Assembly (NCBI GenBank): GCA_963837335.1
Contig: CAWINS010000006.1
Location: 186,001 to 250,000, forward strand
Length of the DNA: 64,000 nucleotides
Reading direction: 5' to 3'
Source of the DNA: RYN-230 sp963837335
GTDB taxonomy: Bacteria > Actinomycetota > Actinomycetes > Streptosporangiales > Streptosporangiaceae
Positions within the stretch are counted from its first letter, which is position 1; every line of letters starts with the position of its first letter. Both the position numbers and the translations under genes were made by a program. The notes below the pieces were generated by a model. The model had not been told where the DNA came from. It worked only from the letters and a program-made list of their open reading frames with translations, and did not search any database. Positions 17,830 to 25,980 of the stretch are shown piece by piece.

Positions 17830-18857
17830 AGATCGCCACCGTCGCCGGCTACTGGGGCTCCGGGCCGCCGGCCGACGCGGCGGAGTTGTTCGCGGCCGCC
17901 GACCGGCTGCGGCTCGACCAGATCTGGACCGCGGAGGCCTGGGGCAGCGACGCCTGGACCCCGCTGGCGTGGTGGGGATCCCGCACCTCGCACGTGCACC
18001 TGGGCACCGCCGTGTCGCAGCTGTCGGCGCGGCCACCCGCCACGCTGGCGATGACCGCGATGACCATGGATCACCTCACCCGGGGGCGGGTCATCATCGG
18101 GATCGGCACCAGCAACCCGCAGGTGGTCGAGGGCTGGTACGGCCAGCCCTACCCGCGCCCGCTGGAGCGCACCCGGGAGTACATCGACATCGTCCGGGCG
18201 GTCATCGCCCGCCGGGAACCGGTGACCTACGACGGCAGGCACTATCAGCTGCCATACCCCGGCGGGACGGGCCTGGGCAAGCCGCTGCGCTCGATCCTGC
18301 ATCCGTACCGGGACGAGATCCCGGTCTACCTGGGCGCGGAAGGGCCGAAGAACGTCGCGCTGGCCGCCGAGATCGCCGACGGCTGGAACACGATCTTCTT
18401 CTCGCCGTCGATGAACGACTTCTATTCGGGCGCCCTCGCCGAGGGCTTCGCCCGTCCCGGGGCCCGCCACACCAGCGCCACCTTCGACGTGGTCGGCGGC
18501 CCCATGCGCATCATCGTCGACGACGACCTGGAACGGGCCGCGGACCTGCTGCGGCCCTCGCTGGCGCTGTACATCGGCGGCATGGGCGCGCGCCGCCTCA
18601 ACTTCCACCATGAGGTCTTCGCCCGGATGGGATGGGAGGCGCAGGCCCGGGTCATCCAGGACCGTTACCTGGCCGGCGACAAGCAGGGCGCCATCGCGGC
18701 CGTGCCCACCCGGCTGGTGGAAGACGTCGCGCTGATCGGCTCCTGGGCCAAGATCAGCGACGAGATCCAGCGCTGGCGCCAGACCGTCCTGTCCACCTTC
18801 ACGGTGAGCACCGACCTGCGGCACCTGGACCAGGTCGTGGCCCTCCTCCGCGGCTAG
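17826..18857 (+). CDS. LLM-class (F420-dependent) oxidoreductase, Rv3520c-like
   Basis: Luciferase-like TIM-barrel oxidoreductase of 343 residues; such actinobacterial proteins generally use coenzyme F420. Typical segments are AADRLRLDQIWTAEAWGSDA, GTAVSQLSARPPATLAMTAM, LTRGRVIIGIGTSNPQVVEG (20 residues), WYGQPYPRPLERTREYID and PVYLGAEGPKNVALAAEIAD. A similar gene, Rv3520c, sits beside the ltp/DUF35 cluster in M. tuberculosis and is part of the KstR regulon there. The substrate is not known. It is the third gene of the fadD19 operon with a 4-bp ATGA overlap. Confidence 0.88.
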   Translation: MKIATVAGYWGSGPPADAAELFAAADRLRLDQIWTAEAWGSDAWTPLAWWGSRTSHVHLGTAVSQLSARPPATLAMTAMTMDHLTRGRVIIGIGTSNPQVVEGWYGQPYPRPLERTREYIDIVRAVIARREPVTYDGRHYQLPYPGGTGLGKPLRSILHPYRDEIPVYLGAEGPKNVALAAEIADGWNTIFFSPSMNDFYSGALAEGFARPGARHTSATFDVVGGPMRIIVDDDLERAADLLRPSLALYIGGMGARRLNFHHEVFARMGWEAQARVIQDRYLAGDKQGAIAAVPTRLVEDVALIGSWAKISDEIQRWRQTVLSTFTVSTDLRHLDQVVALLRG

Positions 18858-18902
18858 GCCCGCGTGCCGCGGCGCGGCCAGGCTCGGCTGCCGCGGCGCT
18901 CG

Positions 18903-20030
18903 TCAGGGTGACGCGGCCAGGGCCGCGCCGATGCGGCGCAGCGCAGTGGTCGCGCCGCCGAGGGAGAACTCGTTGTGCTTCGCGGCGGTGAAGTAGCGGT
19001 GCAGCGGATACCCCAGGTCGATGCCCACCCCGCCGTGCACGTGGACCGCGGTGTGCGCGACCCGGTGCCCGGCGTCGGCGGCCCAGAACTTGGCCGTGGC
19101 GACCTCCGTGCCGCACGGCAGGCCGGCCGCCAGCCGCCAGGCCGCCTGCCACATGGTGAGGCGGATCGCCTCGGTGTCGATGTAGGCGTCGGCGAGCCGC
19201 TGCGCCACCGCCTGGAAGCCGCCGATCGGCTTGCCGAACTGCACCCGGGTGCGCGCGTACTCCGCGGTCAGTTCCAGCGCCCGTTCGGTCACCCCGGCCT
19301 GCAGGGCGCACAGCCCGACGGCCCCCGCGGCCCCCAGCCAGCCCGCCGCGCCGTCCGAGCCGTCCGCGCTGCCGAGCACCCGGTCCGCGGGCAGCCGGAC
19401 GTCATCCAGCACCACCCTCCCGGCGCTGTCGCCGCTGGTGAGCTGCTGCCGCTGCACGCTGACCCCGGCATCGCCCGGCGTGACCAGGAAGACCGCGACG
19501 CCGTCCGGGGCCGCCGCGGGCACCAGGATCAGCCCGGCCAGCGGGGCAGCGGGCACCGTGGTCTTGACCCCGGACAGCCGCCAGCCCGGCCCGTCTCCCG
19601 GCCCGGGCTCGGCGCGGGCCGAGGGTGCGGCCGGGTCGTCGCCGTCCTCCTCGGCCAGCGCGGCGGTCAGGATCAGCTCGCCGCGCCCTGCGGGCCCGGC
19701 CCAGCGGCGCTGCTGCTCCGGGGTGCCGAACCGGGCGATCGCGCCGGCCCCGAGCACGATAGAGGCCAGGTAGGGGACCGGCGCCACGGTGCGCCCCAGC
19801 TCGGTAAGGACCGTGCACTGCTCCAGCAGGCCGAGCCCGGCTCCGCCCAGCGATTCAGGCAGCGCGGCCGCCAGGATGCCAGCCCGGGCCAGGGCGTCCC
19901 ACAGCCCGGCATCGAACCGGTCGCTACGTGCGTCGGCCGCGGCCAGCCGCTCCGGCGTCACCTGCTCGGTGAGGATCTTCCGGCTGAGGGCGGCCAGCTC
20001 GGCCTGGTTCTCGTTCTCGGTGAAGTCCAC
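18903..20030 (-). CDS. fadE27: FadE27-like acyl-CoA dehydrogenase subunit (ChsE5 type)
   Basis: Acyl-CoA dehydrogenase of 375 residues resembling FadE27. FadE26-FadE27 (ChsE4-ChsE5) form an alpha2beta2 enzyme that dehydrogenates the C27 steroid-CoA side chain. Matching segments are GILAAALPESLGGAGLGLLEQ (21, written here as GILAAALPESLGG and LGLLEQ), VAPVPYLASIVLGAGAIARFG (VAPVPYLAS, ARFGTPE), FGKPIGGFQAVAQRLADAYID (PIGGFQAVAQRLAD) and AHTAVHVHGGVGIDLGYPLH. GTG at 20030 lies 3 bp after the fadE26 stop. Pairing of two unlike FadE genes in this order is the conserved arrangement, so the subunits likely assemble together. Confidence 0.93.
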   Translation of the reverse strand: MDFTENENQAELAALSRKILTEQVTPERLAAADARSDRFDAGLWDALARAGILAAALPESLGGAGLGLLEQCTVLTELGRTVAPVPYLASIVLGAGAIARFGTPEQQRRWAGPAGRGELILTAALAEEDGDDPAAPSARAEPGPGDGPGWRLSGVKTTVPAAPLAGLILVPAAAPDGVAVFLVTPGDAGVSVQRQQLTSGDSAGRVVLDDVRLPADRVLGSADGSDGAAGWLGAAGAVGLCALQAGVTERALELTAEYARTRVQFGKPIGGFQAVAQRLADAYIDTEAIRLTMWQAAWRLAAGLPCGTEVATAKFWAADAGHRVAHTAVHVHGGVGIDLGYPLHRYFTAAKHNEFSLGGATTALRRIGAALAASP

Positions 20031-20033
20031 CGG

Positions 20034-21204
20034 TCACCTCCGGGTGATGGGGAGCCCGAGGGCCGCGGCGGCGATGATGTCCCGCTGCACCTCGTTGGTG
20101 CCGCCGCCGAAGGTCAGGATCAGCGCGGAACGGTGCATCCGCTCGATCCGCCCGGCCAGGATCGCGCCGGGGGACCCGTCGCGGACCAGGGCGTTCGCGC
20201 CGAGCACCTCCATCAGCAGCCGGTAGGCCTCGGTGGCGAACTCGGTGCCGAACACCTTGGTCGCCGAGGCCGCCGCCGGGCTGGCATCGGCCTGCGTCGC
20301 GATCCGCCAGTTGACCAGCGTGAGGAACTCGGTTTTGGCGTGCACCCGGGCCAGGGTGAGCTGCACCCATTCGGCGTCGATGACCCGCTGGCCGCTGGCC
20401 AGCTTGGTGGCTGCGGGCCCACTCGCACACCTCGCGGAGCGCGATCCGGAGCGGGGCCGCGGAGGTGAGGGCCACCCGCTCGTGATTGAGCTGGTTCGTG
20501 ATCAGCGGCCAGCCCTGGTTCTCCTGGCCGACCAGGGCGGAGGCGGGCACCCGGACGTCGGAGTAGTACGTCGCGCTCGTGGTGGGGCCAGCCATGGTCG
20601 GCACCGGAGTCCAGGAGAACCCGGCGGCGCTGGTGGGCACGATGAGGATGGACAGGCCGCGGTGGCGGGGTGCCTGCGGGTCGGTACGGCAGGCCAGCCA
20701 GACGTAGTCCGCGTACTGGATCAGGCTGGTCCACATCTTCTGCCCGTTGACGACGTAGTCCGGGCCGTCGCGGACGGCGCGGGTGCGCAGTGACGCCAGG
20801 TCGGTACCGGCCTCCGGCTCGGAGTAGCCGATGGCGAAGTGGATCTCGCCGGCGGCGATCCGGGGCAGGTAGAACGCCTTCTGCTCGCCGGTGCCGTACC
20901 GCATGATGGTCGGGCCCACGGTGTTGATGGTCAGGAAAGGCACCGGGACGCCGGCGGCGGCCGCCTCATCCATGAAGATGAGCTGGTCGATCAGCGGGGC
21001 GTCGCGCCCGCCGTACTCAGCCGGCCAGCTGAGAGCCAGCCAGCCATCGCGGCCGAGCTGCCGGACTACCTCCCGGTAGGCCTCCCCGTCCCCGTAGTCG
21101 CCGCCCTGCAGTGCCGCCCGGAGGTCCGGGGTCATCAGCCCGCTGAAGTACGCCTGCAGTTCACCTCGGAGCCGCTCCTGCTCAGGCGTGTAGGTGAGGT
21201 GCAT
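20034..21204 (-). CDS. fadE26: FadE26-like acyl-CoA dehydrogenase subunit (ChsE4 type), apparent frameshift
   Basis: Partner subunit of FadE27. It has LTYTPEQERLRGELQAYFS at the N-terminus, DGWLALSWPAEYGG, VPVPFLTINTVGPTIMRYGT, IGYSEPEAGTDLASLRT, VVNGQKMWTSLIQYADYVWL, NQLNHERVAL, and the C-terminal GGGTNEVQRDIIAAAALGLP. The frame breaks near 20413-20418: removing one C from the ggccc run restores CEWA...ATKLASGQRVID and a 389-residue protein. The ATG at 21204 follows the KstR palindrome at 21226. All catalytic regions are retained, so the indel is either an error or a recent loss. Confidence 0.92.
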
Positions 21205-21225
21205 CTGGCCGTCCCGACGCTAGAG

Positions 21226-21239
21226 TAGAACATGTTCTA
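21226..21239. promoter_or_regulatory. KstR operator, perfect palindrome
   Basis: TAGAACATGTTCTA fits the KstR consensus and extends to a 16-bp palindrome (21225-21240). It lies between fadE26 (minus) and fadA6 (plus) and probably controls both. Confidence 0.87.
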
Positions 21240-21263
21240 CTTAGTCTAACGGAGGGAGTGCCG

Positions 21264-22415
21264 GTGGCCGAGGCGTTCCTGGTCGACGCGGTCCGGACCC
21301 CGGCCGGCCGCCGCGGCGGCGGCCTGGCCCGGGTGCACCCGGCCGATCTCGGCGGGCACGTCATCACCGCGCTGCTCGCCCGCACCGGGGTGGATCCGCT
21401 GGCCGTGGACGATGTCGTGTTCGGCTGCGTGGACACGGTCGGCCCGCAGGCCGGCGACATCGCCCGCACGGCCTGGCTGGCGGCCGGCCTGCCCGAGGAG
21501 GTGCCCGGCGTCACCGTGGACCGGCAGTGCGGCTCGTCCCAGCAGGCGGTCCACTTCGCGGCCCAGGCGGTGCTCAGCGGCACCGCCGATCTGGTGGTGG
21601 CCGGCGGGGTGCAGAACATGAGCCAGATCCCGATCTCCGCCGCGATGCTCGCCGGGCAGGCCCATGGGTTCAGCGACCCGTTCAGCGGATCGGAGGGCTG
21701 GCGCGCCAGGTACGGGGACCAGGAGATCTCCCAGTTCCGCGCGGCCGACATGATCGCGGGCCGGTGGGGCATCAGCCGCACCGAGATGGAAGCGTTCGCG
21801 CTGGCCAGCCACGAGCGGGCGATCCGGGCGGCGGACGAGGGCGCGTTCGCGGCCGAGATCGTGCCCTGCGGCGGGGTCAGCGCCGACGAATGCCCGCGCC
21901 GTGACACGACGGCCGCGAAGATGGCCGCGCTGGCGCCACTGCGCCCCGGCGGCCTGGTCACCGCCGCGCTGGCCAGCCAGATCGCTGACGCGGCCGCTGC
22001 CGTGCTGGTCGCTTCGTCGCGGGCGGTGCGCGTCCACGGGCTGCGCCCGCTCGCCCGGATCTGCCACCTGTCCGCCCGCGGTGGCGACCCGGTCATGATG
22101 CTCACCGCGCCGATCGCGGCCACCGCTCACGCCCTGGGCCGTGCCGGGCTGACCCTGGACCAGATCGACCTGGCCGAGGTCAATGAGGCGTTCGCCTCTG
22201 TGGTCCTGGCCTGGCAGCGGGAGACCGGGGCCGACCCGGCCCGGGTCAACGCCTGCGGGGGGGCGATCGCGCTCGGACATCCGCTGGGCGCGACTGGCGC
22301 CCGGCTGGTGACCACCCTGCTGCACGCCCTGGTCCGGACCGGTGGCCGCTACGGCCTGGTGACCATGTGCGAGGGCGGCGGCCAGGCCAACGTCACCATC
22401 ATCGAGCGTCTGTGA
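21264..22415 (+). CDS. fadA6: FadA6-like thiolase
   Basis: Thiolase of 383 residues. FadA6 acts at the end of ring C/D catabolism, cleaving the linear keto-acyl-CoA after IpdAB opens the last ring. The nucleophile Cys89 lies in VTVDRQCGSSQQA; other FadA6-like segments are GGVQNMSQIPIS, RYGDQEISQFRAADM, LTLDQIDLAEVNEAFASVVL (20) and GGAIALGHPLGATGARL, ending in MCEGGGQANVTIIERL. GTG at 21264 is chosen because GGAGGGAG lies 6 bp upstream; an in-frame GTG at 21258 abuts that site. It is divergent from fadE26 and sits under a KstR rather than a KstR2 box, which is unexpected for fadA6. Its 3' end overlaps ipdC by 17 bp. Confidence 0.9.
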   Translation: MAEAFLVDAVRTPAGRRGGGLARVHPADLGGHVITALLARTGVDPLAVDDVVFGCVDTVGPQAGDIARTAWLAAGLPEEVPGVTVDRQCGSSQQAVHFAAQAVLSGTADLVVAGGVQNMSQIPISAAMLAGQAHGFSDPFSGSEGWRARYGDQEISQFRAADMIAGRWGISRTEMEAFALASHERAIRAADEGAFAAEIVPCGGVSADECPRRDTTAAKMAALAPLRPGGLVTAALASQIADAAAAVLVASSRAVRVHGLRPLARICHLSARGGDPVMMLTAPIAATAHALGRAGLTLDQIDLAEVNEAFASVVLAWQRETGADPARVNACGGAIALGHPLGATGARLVTTLLHALVRTGGRYGLVTMCEGGGQANVTIIERL

Positions 22416-23460
22416 GGGTGCCCAGGGCGACCAGGCGCTGCTCCGCCTCGGTCATGATCGCTTCGATCAGGTCCGCGCAGGACGGCAGGTCCCCGATCAG
22501 GCCGGTCACCTGCCCGGCCGACATCAGGCCCAGGTCGGGCCGGCCTTCCACCATCGCCGCCCGCAGCAGCATCGGGGTGTTCGCGGCCATCAGCACCTGA
22601 GCCCAGGTCAGTTCCGTGCCCTGGCGCATCGCGCGGCCCTGGCGGATCAGTTCCCGCCAGCTCAGCCCGGACAGGCCGCGGAAGGCGGCCGCGTTGCGGG
22701 CCGACCGCAGCAGCCCGGTGACCGGGCCTGCCCGGTCCAGGCGCTCCACCAGTGGCGTGCGCAGCACCCGGTGCGGGACTCCGTCGACCCGGGTGGTGAC
22801 GACCGTGCCCGTGACCTCGCTGGCCAGGTAGGCCTGCTTGACCACGTCGGCCACCGGGCTGTCGCTGGTCAGCAGGAACCGGGTGCCCATGGCGATCCCG
22901 GCCGCGCCGTAAGCCAGCGCAGCGGCCAGTCCCCGGCCGTCGAAGAACCCGCCGGCCGCGACCACCGGGACGTCCACCGCGTCCACGACCTGCGGGATGA
23001 GCAGGCTGGTCGGCACCGCGCCGGTGTGCCCGCCGCCCTCGCCGCCGGTCGCGATCACGGCGTCAATGCCCCAGGCGGCCACCTTCTCCGCATGCCTCCG
23101 GGCGCCCACGGACGCGATGGTGACGACCCCGGCGTCCCGCAGCGCGGCGATCTGCTCGGGGCGCGGGGCGAGCGCGAACGAGGCGACCGGCACCCGCTCC
23201 GCGATGATCATCGCCACCCGCTCGGCGGCGTCCGGGGCGTCGGCCCGCAGGTTCACCCCGAACGGCGCCGCGGTCCGGGCCTGCACCTGTTTGATCGTGG
23301 CATGGAGCTGCGCCGGGCTCATCGTCGCCGACGCGATGATGCCGAGCCCCCCGGCCCCGGACACCGCCGCGGCCAGCCGGGCCCCGGACACGTAGCCCAT
23401 CCCGCTCTGGATGACCGGGCAGGCGATGCCGAGCAGCTCGGTCATCCGGGTGCGGATCAC
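22399..23460 (-). CDS. ipdC: IpdC-like CoA-thioester reductase
   Basis: FMN-dependent nitronate monooxygenase-fold protein of 353 residues resembling IpdC (Rv3553), which reduces a hydroxylated HIP-type CoA thioester in ring C/D breakdown. Matching segments are LLGIACPVIQSGMGYVSGARL (LLGIACPVIQSGMG), GGLGIIASATMSPAQL, PFGVNLRADAPDA, SFALAPRPEQ, GGEGGGHTGAVPTSLL, AAGGFFDGRGLAAAL and ELTWAQVLMAANTPMLL. The GTG start overlaps the ipdB stop (GTGA), so ipdC is the last gene of the echA20-ipdA-ipdB-ipdC operon. Confidence 0.93.
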   Translation of the reverse strand: MIRTRMTELLGIACPVIQSGMGYVSGARLAAAVSGAGGLGIIASATMSPAQLHATIKQVQARTAAPFGVNLRADAPDAAERVAMIIAERVPVASFALAPRPEQIAALRDAGVVTIASVGARRHAEKVAAWGIDAVIATGGEGGGHTGAVPTSLLIPQVVDAVDVPVVAAGGFFDGRGLAAALAYGAAGIAMGTRFLLTSDSPVADVVKQAYLASEVTGTVVTTRVDGVPHRVLRTPLVERLDRAGPVTGLLRSARNAAAFRGLSGLSWRELIRQGRAMRQGTELTWAQVLMAANTPMLLRAAMVEGRPDLGLMSAGQVTGLIGDLPSCADLIEAIMTEAEQRLVALGTLTDAR

Positions 23461-24259
23461 GCGAGCTCCTGGTCGCGCCGGGCCGCCGGGTCGAGCTCGT
23501 CGCGGATCAGCGCCAGTTCTTCCGGGCCGGGCCACCGGGTGTCCGGGACCCTGGCCGGGATGACCAGCGGGAACCCGGTGGCGGCGGTGACCTCACTGAG
23601 GCTGACGCCCGGATGCACCGAGCGCAGCCGCATGGTGTGATCCGCGGTGCCGAAGTCCAGCACCGCCAGGTTGGTGACCACCATGCGCACCTGATGGAAA
23701 CGCGCGGCCTGCGGACCCAGGCCCGCTGCCCGGTCGTAGCCGATGCCGCTGACCATGTCGACCCGCTCGACGAAGACACGGGGCGAGTGCCGGGGCACCC
23801 AGTAGCTGACCGGATGGTTGATGGTGTTGCCGGGCGCGCCGCGGACGCCGAGCAACTGGGCCCGGGGCCTGGCCCAGTCGCCGATGCAGGAGATGTTCTG
23901 GTTGCCGTAGCGGTCGAGCTGCGCCGCACCCATCATCACGTGCCGGCGGCCGGCCGCCACCATCGTGAACACGGAGCGGTAGGGCAGCCAGCCCTCGATA
24001 CCTGCGCCTGCCGGGGCGAGCAGGTAGGCCTCTCCGTCGGAGAGCAGCAGGCTGGGGGCGAAGGTGCGCCGGGCCAGCCGGGCGCCCAGGGTGGGGATGA
24101 GGCCCATCGGGCTGGCCAGGATGTCGCTGTCGCCGCGCCAGGCCTCGGCGCACGCGACCACGCAGACCTCGGCGCGGGACGGCTCGCCCGGTGCTGGCGA
24201 ACCCGGTGCTGGCGAACCCTGTGCTGGCTCACCCGTGCTGGCTCACCCGGGCCGCTCAC
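23457..24259 (-). CDS. ipdB: IpdB-like COCHEA-CoA hydrolase beta subunit, apparent frameshift near the start
   Basis: Beta subunit of the CoA-transferase-fold hydrolase IpdAB, which opens the last steroid ring (COCHEA-CoA). Matching segments are ACAEAWRGDSDILASPMG, GARLARRTFAPSLLLSDGEA (20), GAAQLDRYGNQNISCIGDW, GVRGAPGNTINHPVSYW, VERVDMVSGIGYDRA and LRSVHPGVSLSEV. A start at 24161 would cut off family-conserved residues. The natural GTG at 24257-24259 overlaps the ipdA stop (GTGA), but the frame is interrupted near 24235, where the fourth unit of a 15-bp repeat has only 14 bp. Adding that base gives 267 residues with an N-terminal PGSPA-type repeat. Confidence 0.9.
24187..24245 (-). repeat. 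15-bp tandem repeat in the 5' end of ipdB; one unit is 14 bp
   Basis: Units start at 24187, 24202, 24217 and 24232 and read cccggtgctggcgaa with variants. The first three are 15 bp. The last is 14 bp (cccgtgctggctca), lacking one g, and this shifts the ipdB reading frame relative to its coupled GTG start. Confidence 0.92.
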
Positions 24260-25143
24260 GGCGCCGCCGCCGGCTCGGTGGCGTCCGCCCGGTCCCCGGT
24301 GAACCGCCGCACCGCCTCCTGGTAGCTGGCCTCGTCCCCGGCCAGGTACCCGGCCCGGAAGCGCTGCCAGCCGTCCGGATCGGCGGCCGCGGCCGCGTAC
24401 CGGGCCTGGAATGCCTCGTCGCGGCCGTAGTCCGGCACGCAGCTGGTGAAGTGCGCGCCGCCCGGGGTCTCGGTCACGCCGTGCATCATGGCCCGGTTGA
24501 CCAGCAGGCTCTGCGGCGGCCCGGACTCCAGCAGGCCCGCGGTCGGGACGAGTCGCTCGCAGGACAGGTAGGCGCGCGTGGCCGCCAGGCAGAACAGGTC
24601 GTCGAAATACGGGTCCGGCCCGAGGTACTGGCCGTTGCCGGTGGCGTCCGCGCGGTTGAGGTGGATGAGCGCGGCGTCAAGGCGCAGGGCGGGCATGGCG
24701 ACCAGTTCCTCGCCGCCGTACGGGGAGACCACCGTGCGCAGATCCGGGTTGACCCGCAGCACGTCGGAGCCCAGCCCGGCCCGGACCGGCAGGAACGGCA
24801 GCCGGTGGGCGGCGGCGAGCAGCCCCCAGTGGAGCATGCCCTCATCCAGCTCGGTGAGCTCGATGGACCCGCGCTGGCGGGCGAGCCGGAAATGGGGCTC
24901 CAGCGGGATCGTGTCGAGTGAGACGAAGCCGGTGACGACCCGGCGGACGTGGCCGCCCGCGATCAGCAGCCCGACGTCGGGGCCGCCGTAGGACACGACG
25001 GTGAGGTCGGCCAGATCCGACCGCAGGATGGCCCGGACCAGCGCCATCGGCTTACGCCTGGATCCCCAGCCGCCGATCCCGATCGTCATCCCGGAGCGCA
25101 GCTCGCCGACGATCTCATCGGGGCGCATGACCTTCGCGCTCAC
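24256..25143 (-). CDS. ipdA: IpdA-like COCHEA-CoA hydrolase alpha subunit
   Basis: Alpha subunit of the IpdAB ring-opening hydrolase, a family-I CoA-transferase fold, 295 residues. Typical segments are GMTIGIGGWGSRRKPMALVRA (GIGGWGSRRKPMALVRAI), TVVSYGGPDVGLLIAGG, RGSIELTELDEGMLHWGLLA (20), PFLPVRAGLGSDVLR, VSPYGGEELVAMPAL and GVTETPGGAHFTSCVPDYGR (20). GTG at 25141-25143 overlaps the echA20 stop (GTGA), and the ipdA stop overlaps the ipdB start. It acts as a heterocomplex with IpdB, so the ipdB frameshift, if real, would abolish the activity. Confidence 0.94.
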   Translation of the reverse strand: MSAKVMRPDEIVGELRSGMTIGIGGWGSRRKPMALVRAILRSDLADLTVVSYGGPDVGLLIAGGHVRRVVTGFVSLDTIPLEPHFRLARQRGSIELTELDEGMLHWGLLAAAHRLPFLPVRAGLGSDVLRVNPDLRTVVSPYGGEELVAMPALRLDAALIHLNRADATGNGQYLGPDPYFDDLFCLAATRAYLSCERLVPTAGLLESGPPQSLLVNRAMMHGVTETPGGAHFTSCVPDYGRDEAFQARYAAAAADPDGWQRFRAGYLAGDEASYQEAVRRFTGDRADATEPAAAP

Positions 25144-25883
25144 CGCTGGCCGTCCACGAACGCCTGGCGGGCCGCGGCGGCGACGCCGGTGAGGTTGAGC
25201 TCGAAGGTGAAGCCCTGCTCGTAGCGGTAGGAGCGCTTGACGTCGACGGGGTCGATGCCGTTGAGAGACTGCTTGGCCAGCCGGATGATGCCGCCGTCCT
25301 TGGCGGCGATCTCGGCCGCGACGGCGCGGGCCGCCGCCCGCAGTTCCGGCGGCGGCACCACGTCCAGCACGGTGCCGAAGCTGAGCAGCTGCTGTGCGGT
25401 GACGGTGCGGCAGGTGTACACCATGGTGCGCATGAGCGGCTGCGGCACCAGCCGCGCCAGGTGTGTCGCCGCGCCCAGGGCGCCCCGGTCGACCTCGGGC
25501 AGGCCGAAGGTGGCGTCCTGCGCAGCGAGGACCAGGTCCGCGCAGCCGGCCAGGCCGATGCCGCCGCCCAGGCAGAAGCCGTGTACCGCGGCGATCACCG
25601 GCACCGCGCAGTCGTAGACGGCGGCGAACGCCGCGAAGCAGCCCCGGTTGGCCCCGACCAGGGCCTCGTGGCCGGGGCTGCGCTGCATCTCCTTGATGTC
25701 CACGCCCGCGCAGAAGCCGCGGCCCTCGGCGGCCAGGATCACCGCGCGCACCCGCGGGTCGGCACCGGCCGCGGTGACCGCGTCCGCGAGGTCGAACCAG
25801 CCTTGCACCGGCAGCGCGTTGACCGGCGGGAAGTCGATGACGACCTCGGCGACGCCGCCGCTGGTCCGCTGGTCGATACCCAT
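25140..25883 (-). CDS. echA20: EchA20-like ring-opening hydrolase (crotonase fold)
   Basis: Crotonase-fold protein of 247 residues. EchA20 hydrolyses the ring of HIEC-CoA, the step before IpdAB. Close family segments are VIDFPPVNALPVQGWFDLAD (20), GRGFCAGVDIKEMQR, NRGCFAAFAAVYDCAVPVIA (20), FCLGGGIGLAGCADLV, FGLPEVDRGALGAATHLARL (20) and the C-terminal RYEQGFTFELNLTGVA. The ATG at 25883 heads a four-gene coupled operon echA20-ipdA-ipdB-ipdC. A degenerate KstR2-type half-site lies about 60 bp upstream, and an SDR gene is divergent, as in M. tuberculosis (Rv3549c/Rv3550). Confidence 0.95.
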   Translation of the reverse strand: MGIDQRTSGGVAEVVIDFPPVNALPVQGWFDLADAVTAAGADPRVRAVILAAEGRGFCAGVDIKEMQRSPGHEALVGANRGCFAAFAAVYDCAVPVIAAVHGFCLGGGIGLAGCADLVLAAQDATFGLPEVDRGALGAATHLARLVPQPLMRTMVYTCRTVTAQQLLSFGTVLDVVPPPELRAAARAVAAEIAAKDGGIIRLAKQSLNGIDPVDVKRSYRYEQGFTFELNLTGVAAAARQAFVDGQR

Positions 25884-25944
25884 GGTCGGTCCTCGCCCTC
25901 GTCACGACCCCCGGCCCGGCGCTGGCCCGTTCAGCATTCAAGCT

Positions 25945-25958
25945 AGCGTTTGCTTGGT
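25945..25958. promoter_or_regulatory. Degenerate KstR2-like site upstream of the echA20 operon
   Basis: AGCGTTTGCTTGGT carries the right half TGCTTGGT of the perfect KstR2 box at 3544, but its left half does not match CAAG. It sits between echA20 and the divergent SDR gene, where KstR2 control is expected. It resembles the sites at 31518 and 32364. Confidence 0.45.
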
Positions 25959-25980
25959 AGTCAAGCCTAACATCGGGCCC

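Noticed and set aside
18858..18902. Direct repeat of GCCGCGGCGC between the LLM gene and fadE27
   Set aside because: Two short GC-rich copies are expected by chance at this base composition and do not form a strong hairpin.
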